The notes below the pieces were generated by a model that did not search any database, was not told the origin of the DNA, and saw only the letters and a list, made by a program, of their open reading frames with translations. DNA of 64,000 nucleotides from Halomonas smyrnensis AAD6. GTDB taxonomy: Bacteria; Pseudomonadota; Gammaproteobacteria; Pseudomonadales; Halomonadaceae. Positions 28,172 to 39,753 of this stretch are shown here, one piece after another. Both the position numbers and the translations under genes were made by a program. Position 1 is the first letter of the stretch. The number at the start of each line of letters is the position of its first letter. Location of the stretch: assembly GCF_000265245.1 (NCBI RefSeq), contig NZ_AJKS02000001.1, forward strand, positions 62,001 through 126,000, given 5' to 3'.

Positions 28172-28250
28172 CTTTCGGCGGCCGCTGCGCCGTCATTCCG
28201 CCAATGTTTCGTCATCGCCGTGCGTCACGGCGATCGCTTAGGAGACCCTC

Positions 28251-29309
<1,059 letters not shown>

Positions 29310-29312
29310 TCC

Positions 29313-29786
29313 ATGGTGGGCCCTGTGCGATCGGAGGACGCCACGCCCCGTGACGACGCCATCCGCCTGCTGGCCCGGCGCGAGTATGCCCGGGCCGAGC
29401 TGCGCGATCGCCTGGCCACCAAGGGCCACGCGCCCGAGGCGGTCGAGGCCTGCCTCGACGAGCTGATCGAGCAGGGGCTGCAGTCCGATGCGCGCTTCGC
29501 CGAGAGCTTCCTGCGCTCCCGGGTCGCTCGCGGTCAGGGCCCGGTGCGCATCCGCGCCGAGCTCTCCCGGCGCGGCGTCGATGACGCCACCACCCACGGG
29601 GCCTTCGACGAGGCCGGCGGCGAGGTCGACTGGTTCGAGCTCGCCGCCGCGACCCTCGCCCGGCGCTTCTCCGGCCCCGGGAAGGAGCCCCGCGAGCGGG
29701 CCCGGCGCGAACGCTTCCTGGCCGGCCGCGGCTTCGATTTCGACCAGCTGCGGCATGCCATGACCCATGCCTGGGACGACCCCTGA
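29313..29786 (+). CDS. recX: Regulatory protein RecX
   Basis: A 157-residue RecA modulator that binds RecA filaments and limits their activity. It has the three-helix repeats of the family: [46 protein letters not shown] and [13 protein letters not shown], then the C-terminal [19 protein letters not shown]. It starts three bases after recA with no separate ribosome site of note, so its translation probably depends on recA. Confidence 0.93.
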   Translation: MVGPVRSEDATPRDDAIRLLARREYARAELRDRLATKGHAPEAVEACLDELIEQGLQSDARFAESFLRSRVARGQGPVRIRAELSRRGVDDATTHGAFDEAGGEVDWFELAAATLARRFSGPGKEPRERARRERFLAGRGFDFDQLRHAMTHAWDDP

Positions 29787-29798
29787 CCTCCCGCCCTC

Positions 29799-29826
29799 TT
29801 TAGTCGTCCGACCACTGCGCTATAAT
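29799..29826 (+). promoter_or_regulatory. Promoter of alaS
   Basis: A perfect TATAAT lies at 29821-29826 with TTTAGT (29799-29804) 16 bases upstream. It gives a leader of about 230 bases before alaS. Confidence 0.6.
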
Positions 29827-30006
29827 GGCTCCCTTTGCGGAGAAGACACTGCCTGAATGCCGGCGCGGTTCGATCACCGCGCGTCGCGGCGCTCGCACGC
29901 CAGGACGGTCGCCGCCAGGGCATTCTTTTGCCGCCTCGCTGCGCCGCTCGCTTGAGCCAGCTCATTGATTTGTGCAGTGTTTTCCAGTGCCCCGGGTGGC
30001 AGTCCG

Positions 30007-30062
30007 ATGATGGCTGCCGTGCCCGTCCTGCGGGCCACCATGCCTATCGCCACGGATACCCC

Positions 30063-30066
<4 letters not shown>
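30007..30066 (+). CDS. Possible 19-codon leader reading frame overlapping the alaS start
   Basis: An ATG-ATG-initiated frame of 19 codons ([19 protein letters not shown]) stops within an ATGA overlap with alaS. alaS itself has no good ribosome site, so translational coupling is possible. The first ATG lies in the loop of a short stem (GGCAG with CTGCC). Its own ribosome site (GGGTGG) is weak, and the frame could be chance. There is no known family. Confidence 0.3.
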
Positions 30067-32669
<2,603 letters not shown>

Positions 32670-32676
32670 GCGTCAT

Positions 32677-32706
32677 GGGGCCGAAGACGGCAGCGTCTTC
32701 GGCCCC
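32677..32706 (+). terminator. Hairpin terminator of alaS
   Basis: A perfect 13-bp stem (GGGGCCGAAGACG with its complement) around the loop GCAG. No T run follows, so it may be partial. Confidence 0.6.
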
Positions 32707-32772
32707 TCGTGTATCCGGCCTCGCTTACCTTTCATTCATTCCAATGCTAAATCGACAGAGGGACAACGACGC

Positions 32773-34023
32773 ATGGCACTATACGTACAGAAGTTCGGCG
32801 GTACCTCGGTGGGCTCCGTGGAGCGCATCAAGGCCGTGGCCGAGAAGGTCAAGGGCTTCCGTGACGCCGGCCATCAGGTCGTGGTCGTGGTTTCCGCCAT
32901 GAGCGGCGAGACCAACCGCCTGATCGGCCTGGCCAACGACATCAACGACGAGCCGACCCCGCGTGAAATGGACATGCTGGTCTCCACCGGTGAGCAGGTG
33001 ACCATCTCGCTGCTGACCATGGCCCTGCACAAGCTCGGCGTGCCGGCCACCTCCTACACCGGTTCCCAGGTCGGCATCATGACCGACAGCGCCCACACCA
33101 AGGCGCGCATCCAGCGCATCGAGACCGACGACATGCGCCAGGACCTGGACGACGGCCAGGTGGCCGTGGTCGCCGGTTTCCAGGGCGTCGACGAGGAGGG
33201 CAACATCACCACCCTCGGTCGCGGCGGCTCCGACACCACCGGCGTGGCCCTGGCCGCGGCCCTGAACGCCGACGAGTGCCAGATCTACACCGACGTCGAC
33301 GGCGTCTACACCACCGACCCGCGCGTCTGCTCCCGCGCCCAGCGCCTGGACTCCATCACCGTGGAGGAGATGCTGGAGCTGGCCAGCCTCGGCTCCAAGG
33401 TGCTGCAGATTCGCGCCGTCGAATTCGCCGGCAAGTACAACGTCCCGCTGCGCGTGCTGTCCAGTTTCCAGGACGGCCCCGGCACCCTGATCGTTGCAGA
33501 CTCCGACAAAGACGAGGACTCCATGGAAGAACCGCTGATCTCCGGTATCGCCTTCACCGCCAACGAGGCCAAGCTGACCCTGCTCAACACCCCGGACGTG
33601 CCGGGTGTGGCCTCCAAGATTCTCGGCCCGATCGCCGATGCCAACATCGAGATCGACATGATCGTGCAGAACGTGGCCCCGGCCGGCGACTACACCGACT
33701 TCACCTTCACCGTCGCCAAGGGCGACTACAAGCAGACCCTGAAGATTCTCGAGGAGCAGGTGCTGCCCGCCCTGGGCGAGGGCGAGGTGAAGGGCGACGA
33801 CAAGATCGCCAAGGTCTCGCTGGTCGGGGTCGGCATGCGCTCCCACGCCGGTGTGGCATCGAAGATGTTCCGCGTGCTGTCCGAGGAGAACATCAACATC
33901 CGCATGGTCTCCACGTCCGAGATCAAGATCTCGGTGGTGGTCGACGAGAAACACATGGAGCTGGCGGTTCGTGCCCTGCACCAGGCCTTCGGTCTGGACA
34001 AGGACGACATCGAAAGCGAATAA
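32773..34023 (+). CDS. lysC: Aspartokinase with two ACT domains
   Basis: Phosphorylates aspartate, the first step to lysine, threonine, methionine and (in halophiles) ectoine. The 416 residues begin MALYVQKFGGTSVG, the kinase nucleotide motif. It also has VSTGEQVTISLL, FQGVDEEGNITTLGRGGSDT and two C-terminal ACT domains (from about residues 268 and 345) that mediate feedback control. It is monofunctional, not fused to homoserine dehydrogenase. An internal start at 33523 would make a separate beta subunit. The lysC-csrA-tRNA-Ser order is conserved in gammaproteobacteria. Confidence 0.95.
   Translation: MALYVQKFGGTSVGSVERIKAVAEKVKGFRDAGHQVVVVVSAMSGETNRLIGLANDINDEPTPREMDMLVSTGEQVTISLLTMALHKLGVPATSYTGSQVGIMTDSAHTKARIQRIETDDMRQDLDDGQVAVVAGFQGVDEEGNITTLGRGGSDTTGVALAAALNADECQIYTDVDGVYTTDPRVCSRAQRLDSITVEEMLELASLGSKVLQIRAVEFAGKYNVPLRVLSSFQDGPGTLIVADSDKDEDSMEEPLISGIAFTANEAKLTLLNTPDVPGVASKILGPIADANIEIDMIVQNVAPAGDYTDFTFTVAKGDYKQTLKILEEQVLPALGEGEVKGDDKIAKVSLVGVGMRSHAGVASKMFRVLSEENINIRMVSTSEIKISVVVDEKHMELAVRALHQAFGLDKDDIESE
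33523..34023 (+). CDS. Possible internal in-frame lysC start (aspartokinase beta subunit)
   Basis: An ATG at codon 251 of lysC follows GAGGA with five-base spacing, a strong ribosome site inside the gene. The product, MEEPLISGIAF onward, would be 166 residues containing only the two ACT domains. In Bacillus and Corynebacterium the beta subunit of aspartokinase begins at just this point (with a MEE start), giving an alpha2-beta2 enzyme. The match in position and ribosome site is seen; use here is inference. Confidence 0.55.
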   Translation: MEEPLISGIAFTANEAKLTLLNTPDVPGVASKILGPIADANIEIDMIVQNVAPAGDYTDFTFTVAKGDYKQTLKILEEQVLPALGEGEVKGDDKIAKVSLVGVGMRSHAGVASKMFRVLSEENINIRMVSTSEIKISVVVDEKHMELAVRALHQAFGLDKDDIESE

Positions 34024-34133
34024 GGCCTCGCAGCCTGCCGTCAGCTTCTACGCTTGTAGGAGAGCCCGTGGCAGCGCCTGAATCGCGCTTCCATTCAACG
34101 AAGCTTCTGGGGTGTCATGGGCCATGCTTGCGG

Positions 34134-34163
34134 GCAGGGGGCGGGTGAGCGCCGGCCCCCTGC
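34134..34163 (+). other. Hairpin between lysC and csrA
   Basis: GCAGGGGGC (34134-34142) and GCCCCCTGC (34155-34163) form a perfect 9-bp stem with a 12-base loop. No T run follows, so it could be a lysC 3' processing or partial terminator structure in the 188-base csrA leader. Confidence 0.45.
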
Positions 34164-34211
34164 ATCGCACAAGCGCATCCCGCAGTCAGAAGTCTGAGAA
34201 GGAGATCAGTC

Positions 34212-34412
34212 ATGCTCATTCTGACCCGCCGTGTCGGCGAAACCCTGATGATCGGTGATGACATCACCGTGACCGTGCTGGGCGTCAAGGGAAACCAGGT
34301 CCGTATCGGCGTCAACGCCCCCAAGGACGTTGCCGTGCATCGCGAGGAGATCTATCAGCGCATCCAGCGCGAGAGAACCGACGAGGATGACGACGGCGAG
34401 GCGAGGGAGTGA
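34212..34412 (+). CDS. csrA: Carbon storage regulator CsrA/RsmA
   Basis: A dimeric RNA-binding protein that controls translation and stability of target mRNAs by binding GGA motifs. The 66 residues begin [24 protein letters not shown] and include [21 protein letters not shown], with the RNA-binding Arg44 in VHREEI. The tail is acidic ([10 protein letters not shown]). The ribosome site AAGGAGAT itself contains a GGA, which leaves room for autoregulation, as known for E. coli csrA. The likely antagonist RNA is at 23826-24071. Confidence 0.98.
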   Translation: MLILTRRVGETLMIGDDITVTVLGVKGNQVRIGVNAPKDVAVHREEIYQRIQRERTDEDDDGEARE

Positions 34413-34465
34413 CGCGCCCGCGATCCGTCGGTGAGTCCGGAAGGGGAGAAAAATTGCCTGCCCCT

Positions 34466-34494
34466 ATGGACAAACCCCAATCGGATCGGTAGGA
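34466..34494 (+). promoter_or_regulatory. Promoter of the tRNA-Ser/tRNA-Arg operon
   Basis: TGGACA (34466-34471) and TAGGAT (34489-34494) are 17 bases apart. The bases after the -10 are GC-rich (ACGCACC), the kind of discriminator seen at stringently controlled stable-RNA promoters. Transcription would begin near 34501, twelve bases before tRNA-Ser. Confidence 0.65.
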
Positions 34495-34512
34495 TACGCA
34501 CCTGTCGATGAG

Positions 34513-34605
34513 GGAGAGGTGGCCGAGTGGCTGAAGGCGCTCCCCTGCTAAGGGAGTAAGGGGTTTATAGCCTCTTCGAGGGTTCGAATCCCTCCCTCTC
34601 CGCCA
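34513..34605 (+). tRNA. serX: tRNA-Ser(GCU)
   Basis: A 93-base class II tRNA: acceptor GGAGAGG with CCTCTCC, anticodon loop with GCT on the stem CTCCC/GGGAG, a long variable arm, GGTTCGAATCC T arm and encoded CCA. It reads AGC and AGU serine codons. It lies after csrA as in other gammaproteobacteria. Confidence 0.97.
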
Positions 34606-34626
34606 GCATCGACAGATGGAAGACAA

Positions 34627-34703
34627 GCGCCCGTAGCTCAGCTGGATAGAGTACCTGACTACGAATCAGGTGGTCGGAGGTTCGAATCCTCCCGGGCGCG
34701 CCA
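34627..34703 (+). tRNA. tRNA-Arg(ACG), copy 1
   Basis: A 77-base tRNA: acceptor GCGCCCG with CGGGCGC, anticodon ACG on the stem CCTGA/TCAGG (the A is normally modified to inosine by TadA), T arm GGTTCGAATCC and encoded CCA. It is identical in sequence to copy 2. Confidence 0.97.
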
Positions 34704-34758
34704 TCTTCCTTTGGATGATGACTTCATCATCCCGCGATGAGTCCGCTCATTGCCGAAA

Positions 34759-34835
34759 GCGCCCGTAGCTCAGCTGGATAGAGTACCTGACTACGAATCA
34801 GGTGGTCGGAGGTTCGAATCCTCCCGGGCGCGCCA
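34759..34835 (+). tRNA. tRNA-Arg(ACG), copy 2
   Basis: Identical to the first copy over all 77 bases, 55 bases downstream. The two copies show concerted evolution or recent duplication and fit the heavy use of CGC arginine codons in this GC-rich genome. Confidence 0.97.
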
Positions 34836-34842
34836 GATTCCG

Positions 34843-34882
34843 GACCCGCTCTCCTCGTGAGGGCGGGTCTTCTGTCTTTTGT
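34843..34882 (+). terminator. Terminator of the tRNA operon
   Basis: GACCCGC (34843-34849) and GCGGGTC (34863-34869) pair and are followed by a T-rich tail (TTCTGTCTTTT). Confidence 0.75.
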
Positions 34883-34900
34883 ACCCCGCTTTTTGCTAGC

Positions 34901-34979
34901 CGGACACCCTGCCCATAGAGGGGTCGGTGTCCGTGATCGTTAAGGCGCCGTCGCAATGCGACGTGCGCCTTTTTTTTGC
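34901..34979 (+). other. Two-hairpin unit ending in a strong terminator; possible small RNA
   Basis: CGGACACC (34901-34908) pairs with GGTGTCCG (34926-34933). Next AAGGCGC and GTCGC pair with GCGAC and GCGCCTT (34942-34971), followed by eight T. As the tRNA operon already has a terminator at 34843-34882, the second on the same strand may be a back-up or may end a short separate RNA. No promoter was identified. Confidence 0.4.
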
Positions 34980-35034
34980 TTTGCGACTTGTCCCTTCTCT
35001 ATCTCTCTTCCTGGTTTCTCGCCGCGTGGCGCCT

Positions 35035-36060
35035 TCAGGCGCTGGCGACGTCGAGCCTGTCGCTCGGCACGGCGTCCTCGGCCGACAGTCCCGCGAGGAA
35101 GTCGTCCAGGTCGGTGACCCGGCGCAGTGCCTGAAAGCGTCGCGCGGCTTCGGCGTCGCGACTCCGCATGTGGTTCAACCATTGTTTGAGTAGCGAGACC
35201 ACGATCTTGCTGGGTAACATGGTTCGCTGCGACGCAGCATAGTCGCACAGGACGCGGGCGCGCTCGCTCCAGCGCGTCGCCGGCAGGCGCTCGCCGGTGG
35301 CCTGCCAGTGGCGGAGGCGCGGCGCCAGGCCGGGATCGGCGAGGGCGCCGCGGCCGAGCATCACGTCCTGGCAGCCGGAGAGGGTGCGCGCCTTCCAGTA
35401 GTCCTCTAGAGTCCAGATGTCGCCGTTGGCGATCACCGGAATCGACAGCCGGGCGCGGATGCGGCCGATCCACTCCCAGTGGGCCGGCGGGCGGTAGCCT
35501 TCGCGGCGGGTGCGCGCGTGCACCACCAGCTGGCGGGCGCCGGCGTCCTCGGCGGCGTGGCTGCAGGCCAGCGCCAGGCGGCGGTCGTCGAAGCCCAGGC
35601 GGATCTTGGCGGTCACCGGAATGGCGTCGCCCACCGCCTCATGCACGGCGGCCACGGCGGCATGTACCCGGCGCGGGTCGCGCAGCAGCGAGGCGCCGCC
35701 GTCGTGACGGTTCACCAGCTTGGCCGGGCAGCCGAAGTTCAGGTCCAGGCTGCCGACGCCGAGCTTCAGCGCCTGGCGGGCATTGGCGGCCAGCGCCGCC
35801 GGGTCGGAGCCCAGCAGCTGCAGGTGCACCGGCACGCCGGTCGGCGTCGCCGGATGGCGGTCGGCCAGCTCCGGACAGTGGCGATGGAAGACCCGCGGCG
35901 GCAGCCGCGCGTCGACCACACGCACGAACTCGGTGACCGTCCAGTCGAATCCCGGCGCCCGCGTCAGCATCTCGCGAGTGACGGCATCGATCACCCCCTC
36001 CATGGGGGCTAGGCCGATGCGGCCGGGATGTAGTAATTTAACAACGTCAGCTTCCACCAT
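35035..36060 (-). CDS. dusC: tRNA-dihydrouridine(16) synthase DusC
   Basis: A flavin enzyme that reduces uridine 16 in the tRNA D loop. The 341 residues show IGLAPMEGVIDAVTREML, TEFVRVVDARLPPRVFHRHCPEL (typical of the DusC branch), DLNFGCPAKLVN with the catalytic Cys, the FMN-binding VIANGDIW and VMLGRGALADP. Similarity to E. coli DusC is clear along the chain, with a longer C-terminus (315 residues in E. coli). It is divergent from oadG. Confidence 0.93.
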   Translation of the reverse strand: MVEADVVKLLHPGRIGLAPMEGVIDAVTREMLTRAPGFDWTVTEFVRVVDARLPPRVFHRHCPELADRHPATPTGVPVHLQLLGSDPAALAANARQALKLGVGSLDLNFGCPAKLVNRHDGGASLLRDPRRVHAAVAAVHEAVGDAIPVTAKIRLGFDDRRLALACSHAAEDAGARQLVVHARTRREGYRPPAHWEWIGRIRARLSIPVIANGDIWTLEDYWKARTLSGCQDVMLGRGALADPGLAPRLRHWQATGERLPATRWSERARVLCDYAASQRTMLPSKIVVSLLKQWLNHMRSRDAEAARRFQALRRVTDLDDFLAGLSAEDAVPSDRLDVASA

Positions 36061-36168
36061 GGTGCCATCGCGATCCTTTGGGAGTGTGGCAGCTTATACG
36101 CTCAGCGTTCATGCGCAACTCGCGCGCCCCATCGGCGGGGCGTGCCGGGGCGCGCGAGGAGGTCAACC

Positions 36169-36420
36169 ATGCAGGATTCGCAGCTATTGAACGAGGGCCT
36201 GGCCCTGATGGGCCTCGGCATGGGGTTCGTGTTCGTCTTTCTGACCGTGCTGGTGTTCGTCACCACCCTGATGTCGCGCGTGATCGGGCGCTTCTTCCCC
36301 GAGCCCGCGGCCGATGCCACGCCGGCCGCCGCCACGCGCGCGCCGGCCACGCCGGATGAGGACCTGACGGCCGTGATCAGCGCCGCGGTCCACCGCTATC
36401 GCCGCGAGCATCGCCGCTAG
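36169..36420 (+). CDS. oadG: Oxaloacetate decarboxylase gamma subunit
   Basis: The small membrane subunit that holds the sodium-pumping oxaloacetate decarboxylase together. The 83 residues have one transmembrane helix (about residues 9-35, [24 protein letters not shown]) and a proline/alanine-rich cytoplasmic tail. The ATG at 36169 has GAGGAGG upstream; a longer frame from 36142 has none. First gene of oadGAB. Confidence 0.92.
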   Translation: MQDSQLLNEGLALMGLGMGFVFVFLTVLVFVTTLMSRVIGRFFPEPAADATPAAATRAPATPDEDLTAVISAAVHRYRREHRR

Positions 36421-36466
36421 CCCCGACACCCTCTCACTCCATCAACGACAACGACAAGGAACTCCC

Positions 36467-38278
36467 ATGACGGAGAACGCTCGCCCGCTGGGCATCACCG
36501 ATGTGGTGCTACGAGACGCCCACCAGTCCCTGTTCGCCACCAGGATGCGTCTCGACGACATGCTGCCGATCGCCGAGAAGCTCGACCGGATCGGTTTCTG
36601 GTCGCTGGAATCCTGGGGTGGGGCGACCTTCGACGCCTGCATCCGCTACCTGGGCGAGGATCCCTGGGAGCGGATTCGCGCGCTGAAAGCGGCCATGCCC
36701 AACACCCGCCAGCAGATGCTGCTGCGCGCCCAGAACCTGCTCGGCTATCGCCACTATGCCGACGACGTGGTCGACCGCTTCGTCGAGCGCGCCCGCACCA
36801 ACGGCGTCGACGTGTTCCGCGTCTTCGACGCCATGAACGACCCGCGCAACCTGGAGCGCGCCATCCAGGCGGTGCGCGCCAACGAGGGCCACGCCCAGGG
36901 CACGCTGTCCTATACCCTGAGCCCGGTGCACACCCTCGACGGCTGGGTCGAGCTCGGCGAGCGCATCGCCGCCATGGGCGCCGATTCCCTGGCGATCAAG
37001 GACATGGCCGGCCTGCTCAAGCCCTACGACGCCTACGAGCTGGTCTCGCGCCTGAAGCAGGCCGTGGACATCCCGATCCACATGCAGTGCCACGCCACCA
37101 CCGGGCTCTCCACCGCCACCGCGCTGAAGGCCATCGAGGCCGGCATCGACAACGTCGACGCCGCCATCTCCTCGATGTCGATGACCTACGGCCACAGCCC
37201 CACCGAATCGCTGGTGGCGATGCTGCAGGGCACCGAGCGCGACACCGGTCTCGACCTCGAGGCGCTGGAGGACATCGCCGGCTACTTCCGCGAGGTGCGC
37301 AAGAAGTACGCCGCCTTCGAGGGCTCGCTCAAGGGCATCGACTCGCGCATCCTGGTGGCCCAGGTGCCGGGCGGCATGCTCACCAACATGGAGAACCAGC
37401 TCAAGGAGCAGGGCGCCGGCGACCGTCTCGACGACGTGCTGCAGGAGATCCCGCGGGTGCGGGAGGATCTCGGCTATATCCCGCTGGTCACGCCGACCTC
37501 GCAGATCGTCGGCACCCAGGCGGTGATGAACGTGATGATGGGTGAGCGCTACAAGTCGATCTCCAAGGAGGTCCAGGCCCTGCTCAAGGGCGAGTACGGC
37601 GCCGCGCCGGCGCCCTACAACGCCGAGCTCCAGGCCCGCGTGCTGGAAGGCGGCGAGCCGATCACCTGCCGCCCGGCCGATCGCCTCTCCCCGGAGATGG
37701 ACCGGCTGTCCGCCGAGCTCAAGGAGAAGGCCGGCGCCGAGGGCATCCGCCTCGCCGAAGGCGAGCGCGAGATCGACGACGTGCTGACCTATGCGCTGTT
37801 CCCGCAAATCGGCCTCAAGTTCCTCAAGCATCGCGACGACCCCGACGCCTTCGAGCCGGCGCCGAGCGCCCCGGCGGCCCGGTCCGCCGCGTCCTCGGCC
37901 CAGGCGCCCGCCGGTGGCCCCGAGACCTACACCGTCACCGTCAACGGCAAGTCCTACGTGGTCGAGGTCGCCGAGGGCGGCGAGATCGAGCACATCCAGG
38001 AGCAGGGCGGCGGCGCCGTTTCGACCGCCTCCGCGGCGCCGGCGGCCTCCTCGGGCGCCGCGTCGTCCGGCGAGACCATCAGCGCGCCGCTCGCCGGCAA
38101 CATCTTCAAGGTCAACGTCAAACCGGGTGACTGGGTCGCCGAGGGCGACGTGGTGATCATCCTCGAGGCCATGAAGATGGAAACCGAAGTGCGCGCGGCC
38201 AGCGCCGGCACCGTGTCGGCGGTGAACGTCGGCGAAGGCGACAGCGTGGCCGTGGGCGACGCCCTCGTCGTGCTCTAG
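36467..38278 (+). CDS. oadA: Oxaloacetate decarboxylase alpha subunit, biotin-containing
   Basis: The carboxyltransferase subunit moves the carboxyl group from oxaloacetate to biotin. The 603 residues comprise a TIM-barrel carboxyltransferase domain ([14 protein letters not shown], about residues 16-29; [23 protein letters not shown] with the active Lys; [10 protein letters not shown]), a conserved PYC/OADA middle domain, an Ala/Pro-rich hinge (about 460-545) and the C-terminal biotinyl domain with EAMKMETEV (biotin on Lys570). A ribosome site AAGGAA precedes the ATG. Confidence 0.96.
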   Translation: MTENARPLGITDVVLRDAHQSLFATRMRLDDMLPIAEKLDRIGFWSLESWGGATFDACIRYLGEDPWERIRALKAAMPNTRQQMLLRAQNLLGYRHYADDVVDRFVERARTNGVDVFRVFDAMNDPRNLERAIQAVRANEGHAQGTLSYTLSPVHTLDGWVELGERIAAMGADSLAIKDMAGLLKPYDAYELVSRLKQAVDIPIHMQCHATTGLSTATALKAIEAGIDNVDAAISSMSMTYGHSPTESLVAMLQGTERDTGLDLEALEDIAGYFREVRKKYAAFEGSLKGIDSRILVAQVPGGMLTNMENQLKEQGAGDRLDDVLQEIPRVREDLGYIPLVTPTSQIVGTQAVMNVMMGERYKSISKEVQALLKGEYGAAPAPYNAELQARVLEGGEPITCRPADRLSPEMDRLSAELKEKAGAEGIRLAEGEREIDDVLTYALFPQIGLKFLKHRDDPDAFEPAPSAPAARSAASSAQAPAGGPETYTVTVNGKSYVVEVAEGGEIEHIQEQGGGAVSTASAAPAASSGAASSGETISAPLAGNIFKVNVKPGDWVAEGDVVIILEAMKMETEVRAASAGTVSAVNVGEGDSVAVGDALVVL

Positions 38279-38289
38279 AGGACGGACCC

Positions 38290-39615
38290 ATGATCGACAA
38301 GATTCTGACCCTGTGGACCGGCTCGGGGCTCTACAACCTGAGCCTCGGCCAGGCGGCGATGATCGCCGTCTGCCTGCTGCTGCTGTGGCTGGCCATGGCC
38401 AAGAAGTTCGAACCGCTGCTGCTGGTGCCGATCGGCTTCGGCGGCATCCTGGCCAACATCCCCGAGGCGGGGCTGGCGCTGTCCGCCGCCGAGCAGGCGG
38501 CCCATCTGGGGCGCCCGGAGCTGCTTCGCGAGCTGGCGGCGTCGCTGCAGATGACCCTGGCCCCGGGCGGCGACGTCGAGGCCTGGCGCCACGGCCTTGA
38601 GGAGGTGCTGCACGGCGATACCGCGCCGGAGCTGATCCGCGCCGCCAACGACGTGGCCCTGGGCGCCGGCTTCGCCCACGGCATGCTGTACCAGTTCTAC
38701 AGCGTGGCCATCGCCTCCGGCATCGCGCCGCTGGTGATCTTCATGGGCGTCGGCGCCATGACCGACTTCGGGCCGCTGCTGGCCAATCCGCGCACCCTGT
38801 TCCTCGGCGCCGCGGCGCAGTTCGGCATCTTCGCGACCCTGATCGGCGCGGTGGGGCTGACCGCCATGGGCGTGATGGACTTCACGCTCAACCAGGCCGC
38901 CGCCATCGGCATCATCGGCGGCGCCGACGGCCCCACCTCGATCTACGTCTCGAGCATCCTGGCGCCGGAGCTGCTGGGGGCCATCGCGGTGGCATCCTAC
39001 TCCTACATGGCGCTGGTGCCGCTGATCCAGCCGCCGATCATGCGCGCCCTGACGTCCAAGGGCGAGCGCGAGATCGCCATGACCCAGCTGCGGCCGGTGT
39101 CCAAGCGCGAGAAGATCGTCTTCCCGCTCAGCCTGCTGATCCTGGTGGTGCTGTTCCTGCCGGATGCGGCGCCGCTGCTGGGGATGTTCTGCTTCGGCAA
39201 CCTGATGCGCGAGTGCGGCGTGGTGGAGCGGCTCTCCGATACCGCCCAGCACGCGCTGATCAACACCGTGACCATCTTCCTCGGTCTCTCGGTGGGCTCC
39301 AAGCTGATGGCCGACCGCTTCCTGGCCGTGGAGACCCTGGGGATCCTCGGGCTCGGCATGGTGGCCTTCGCCATCGGCACCGCCTGCGGCGTGCTGATGG
39401 CCAAGCTGCTCAACGCGGTCAGCAAGACGCCGATCAACCCGCTGATCGGGTCCGCCGGGGTCTCGGCGGTGCCCATGGCGGCGCGGGTGTCGAACAAGGT
39501 GGGGCTGGAGTCCAACCCCCATAACTTCCTGCTGATGCACGCCATGGGGCCCAACGTGGCCGGCGTCATCGGCTCGGCGGTGGCCGCGGGCGTGATGATC
39601 AAGTATCTCGGCTGA
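38290..39615 (+). CDS. oadB: Oxaloacetate decarboxylase beta subunit, sodium pump
   Basis: The membrane subunit that decarboxylates carboxybiotin and exports sodium ions. It has 441 residues with many transmembrane helices. The sodium-binding motif GGADGPTS (Asp213) and the [16 protein letters not shown] helix near the C-terminus are both present. It follows oadA after 11 bases. A sodium pump of this kind suits a halophile, which exports sodium continuously. Confidence 0.96.
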   Translation: MIDKILTLWTGSGLYNLSLGQAAMIAVCLLLLWLAMAKKFEPLLLVPIGFGGILANIPEAGLALSAAEQAAHLGRPELLRELAASLQMTLAPGGDVEAWRHGLEEVLHGDTAPELIRAANDVALGAGFAHGMLYQFYSVAIASGIAPLVIFMGVGAMTDFGPLLANPRTLFLGAAAQFGIFATLIGAVGLTAMGVMDFTLNQAAAIGIIGGADGPTSIYVSSILAPELLGAIAVASYSYMALVPLIQPPIMRALTSKGEREIAMTQLRPVSKREKIVFPLSLLILVVLFLPDAAPLLGMFCFGNLMRECGVVERLSDTAQHALINTVTIFLGLSVGSKLMADRFLAVETLGILGLGMVAFAIGTACGVLMAKLLNAVSKTPINPLIGSAGVSAVPMAARVSNKVGLESNPHNFLLMHAMGPNVAGVIGSAVAAGVMIKYLG

Positions 39616-39638
39616 GCCCGTTTCGCCATGAGCCCGCC

Positions 39639-39664
39639 ACACGGCGCCCCTCGGGGCGCCGTGT
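39639..39664 (+). terminator. Terminator-like hairpin of oadGAB
   Basis: A perfect 12-bp stem (ACACGGCGCCCC and complement) with a two-base loop. The tail is only weakly T-rich. Confidence 0.65.
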
Positions 39665-39753
39665 CTCGTTTCGGGGCGCCATCTTCCTGTCACCTGCCGG
39701 CCCTAGCCTGAGCACAACGGCGCCGCGACGGCGTTCGGCGAGGAGGGGACGGC

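Noticed and set aside
29835..30062. N-terminal extension of alaS by 76 residues
   Set aside because: The normal AlaS N-terminus begins at 30063, and the extension has no resemblance to the family.
32707..32772. Lysine riboswitch before lysC
   Set aside because: Only 66 bases lie between the alaS hairpin and lysC, too little for the roughly 170-base riboswitch, and no conserved core was seen.
34627..34835. The two identical tRNA-Arg units as an attachment site or integrated element
   Set aside because: Only 55 bases lie between them, with no integrase or foreign-looking genes; simple tandem duplication is enough.
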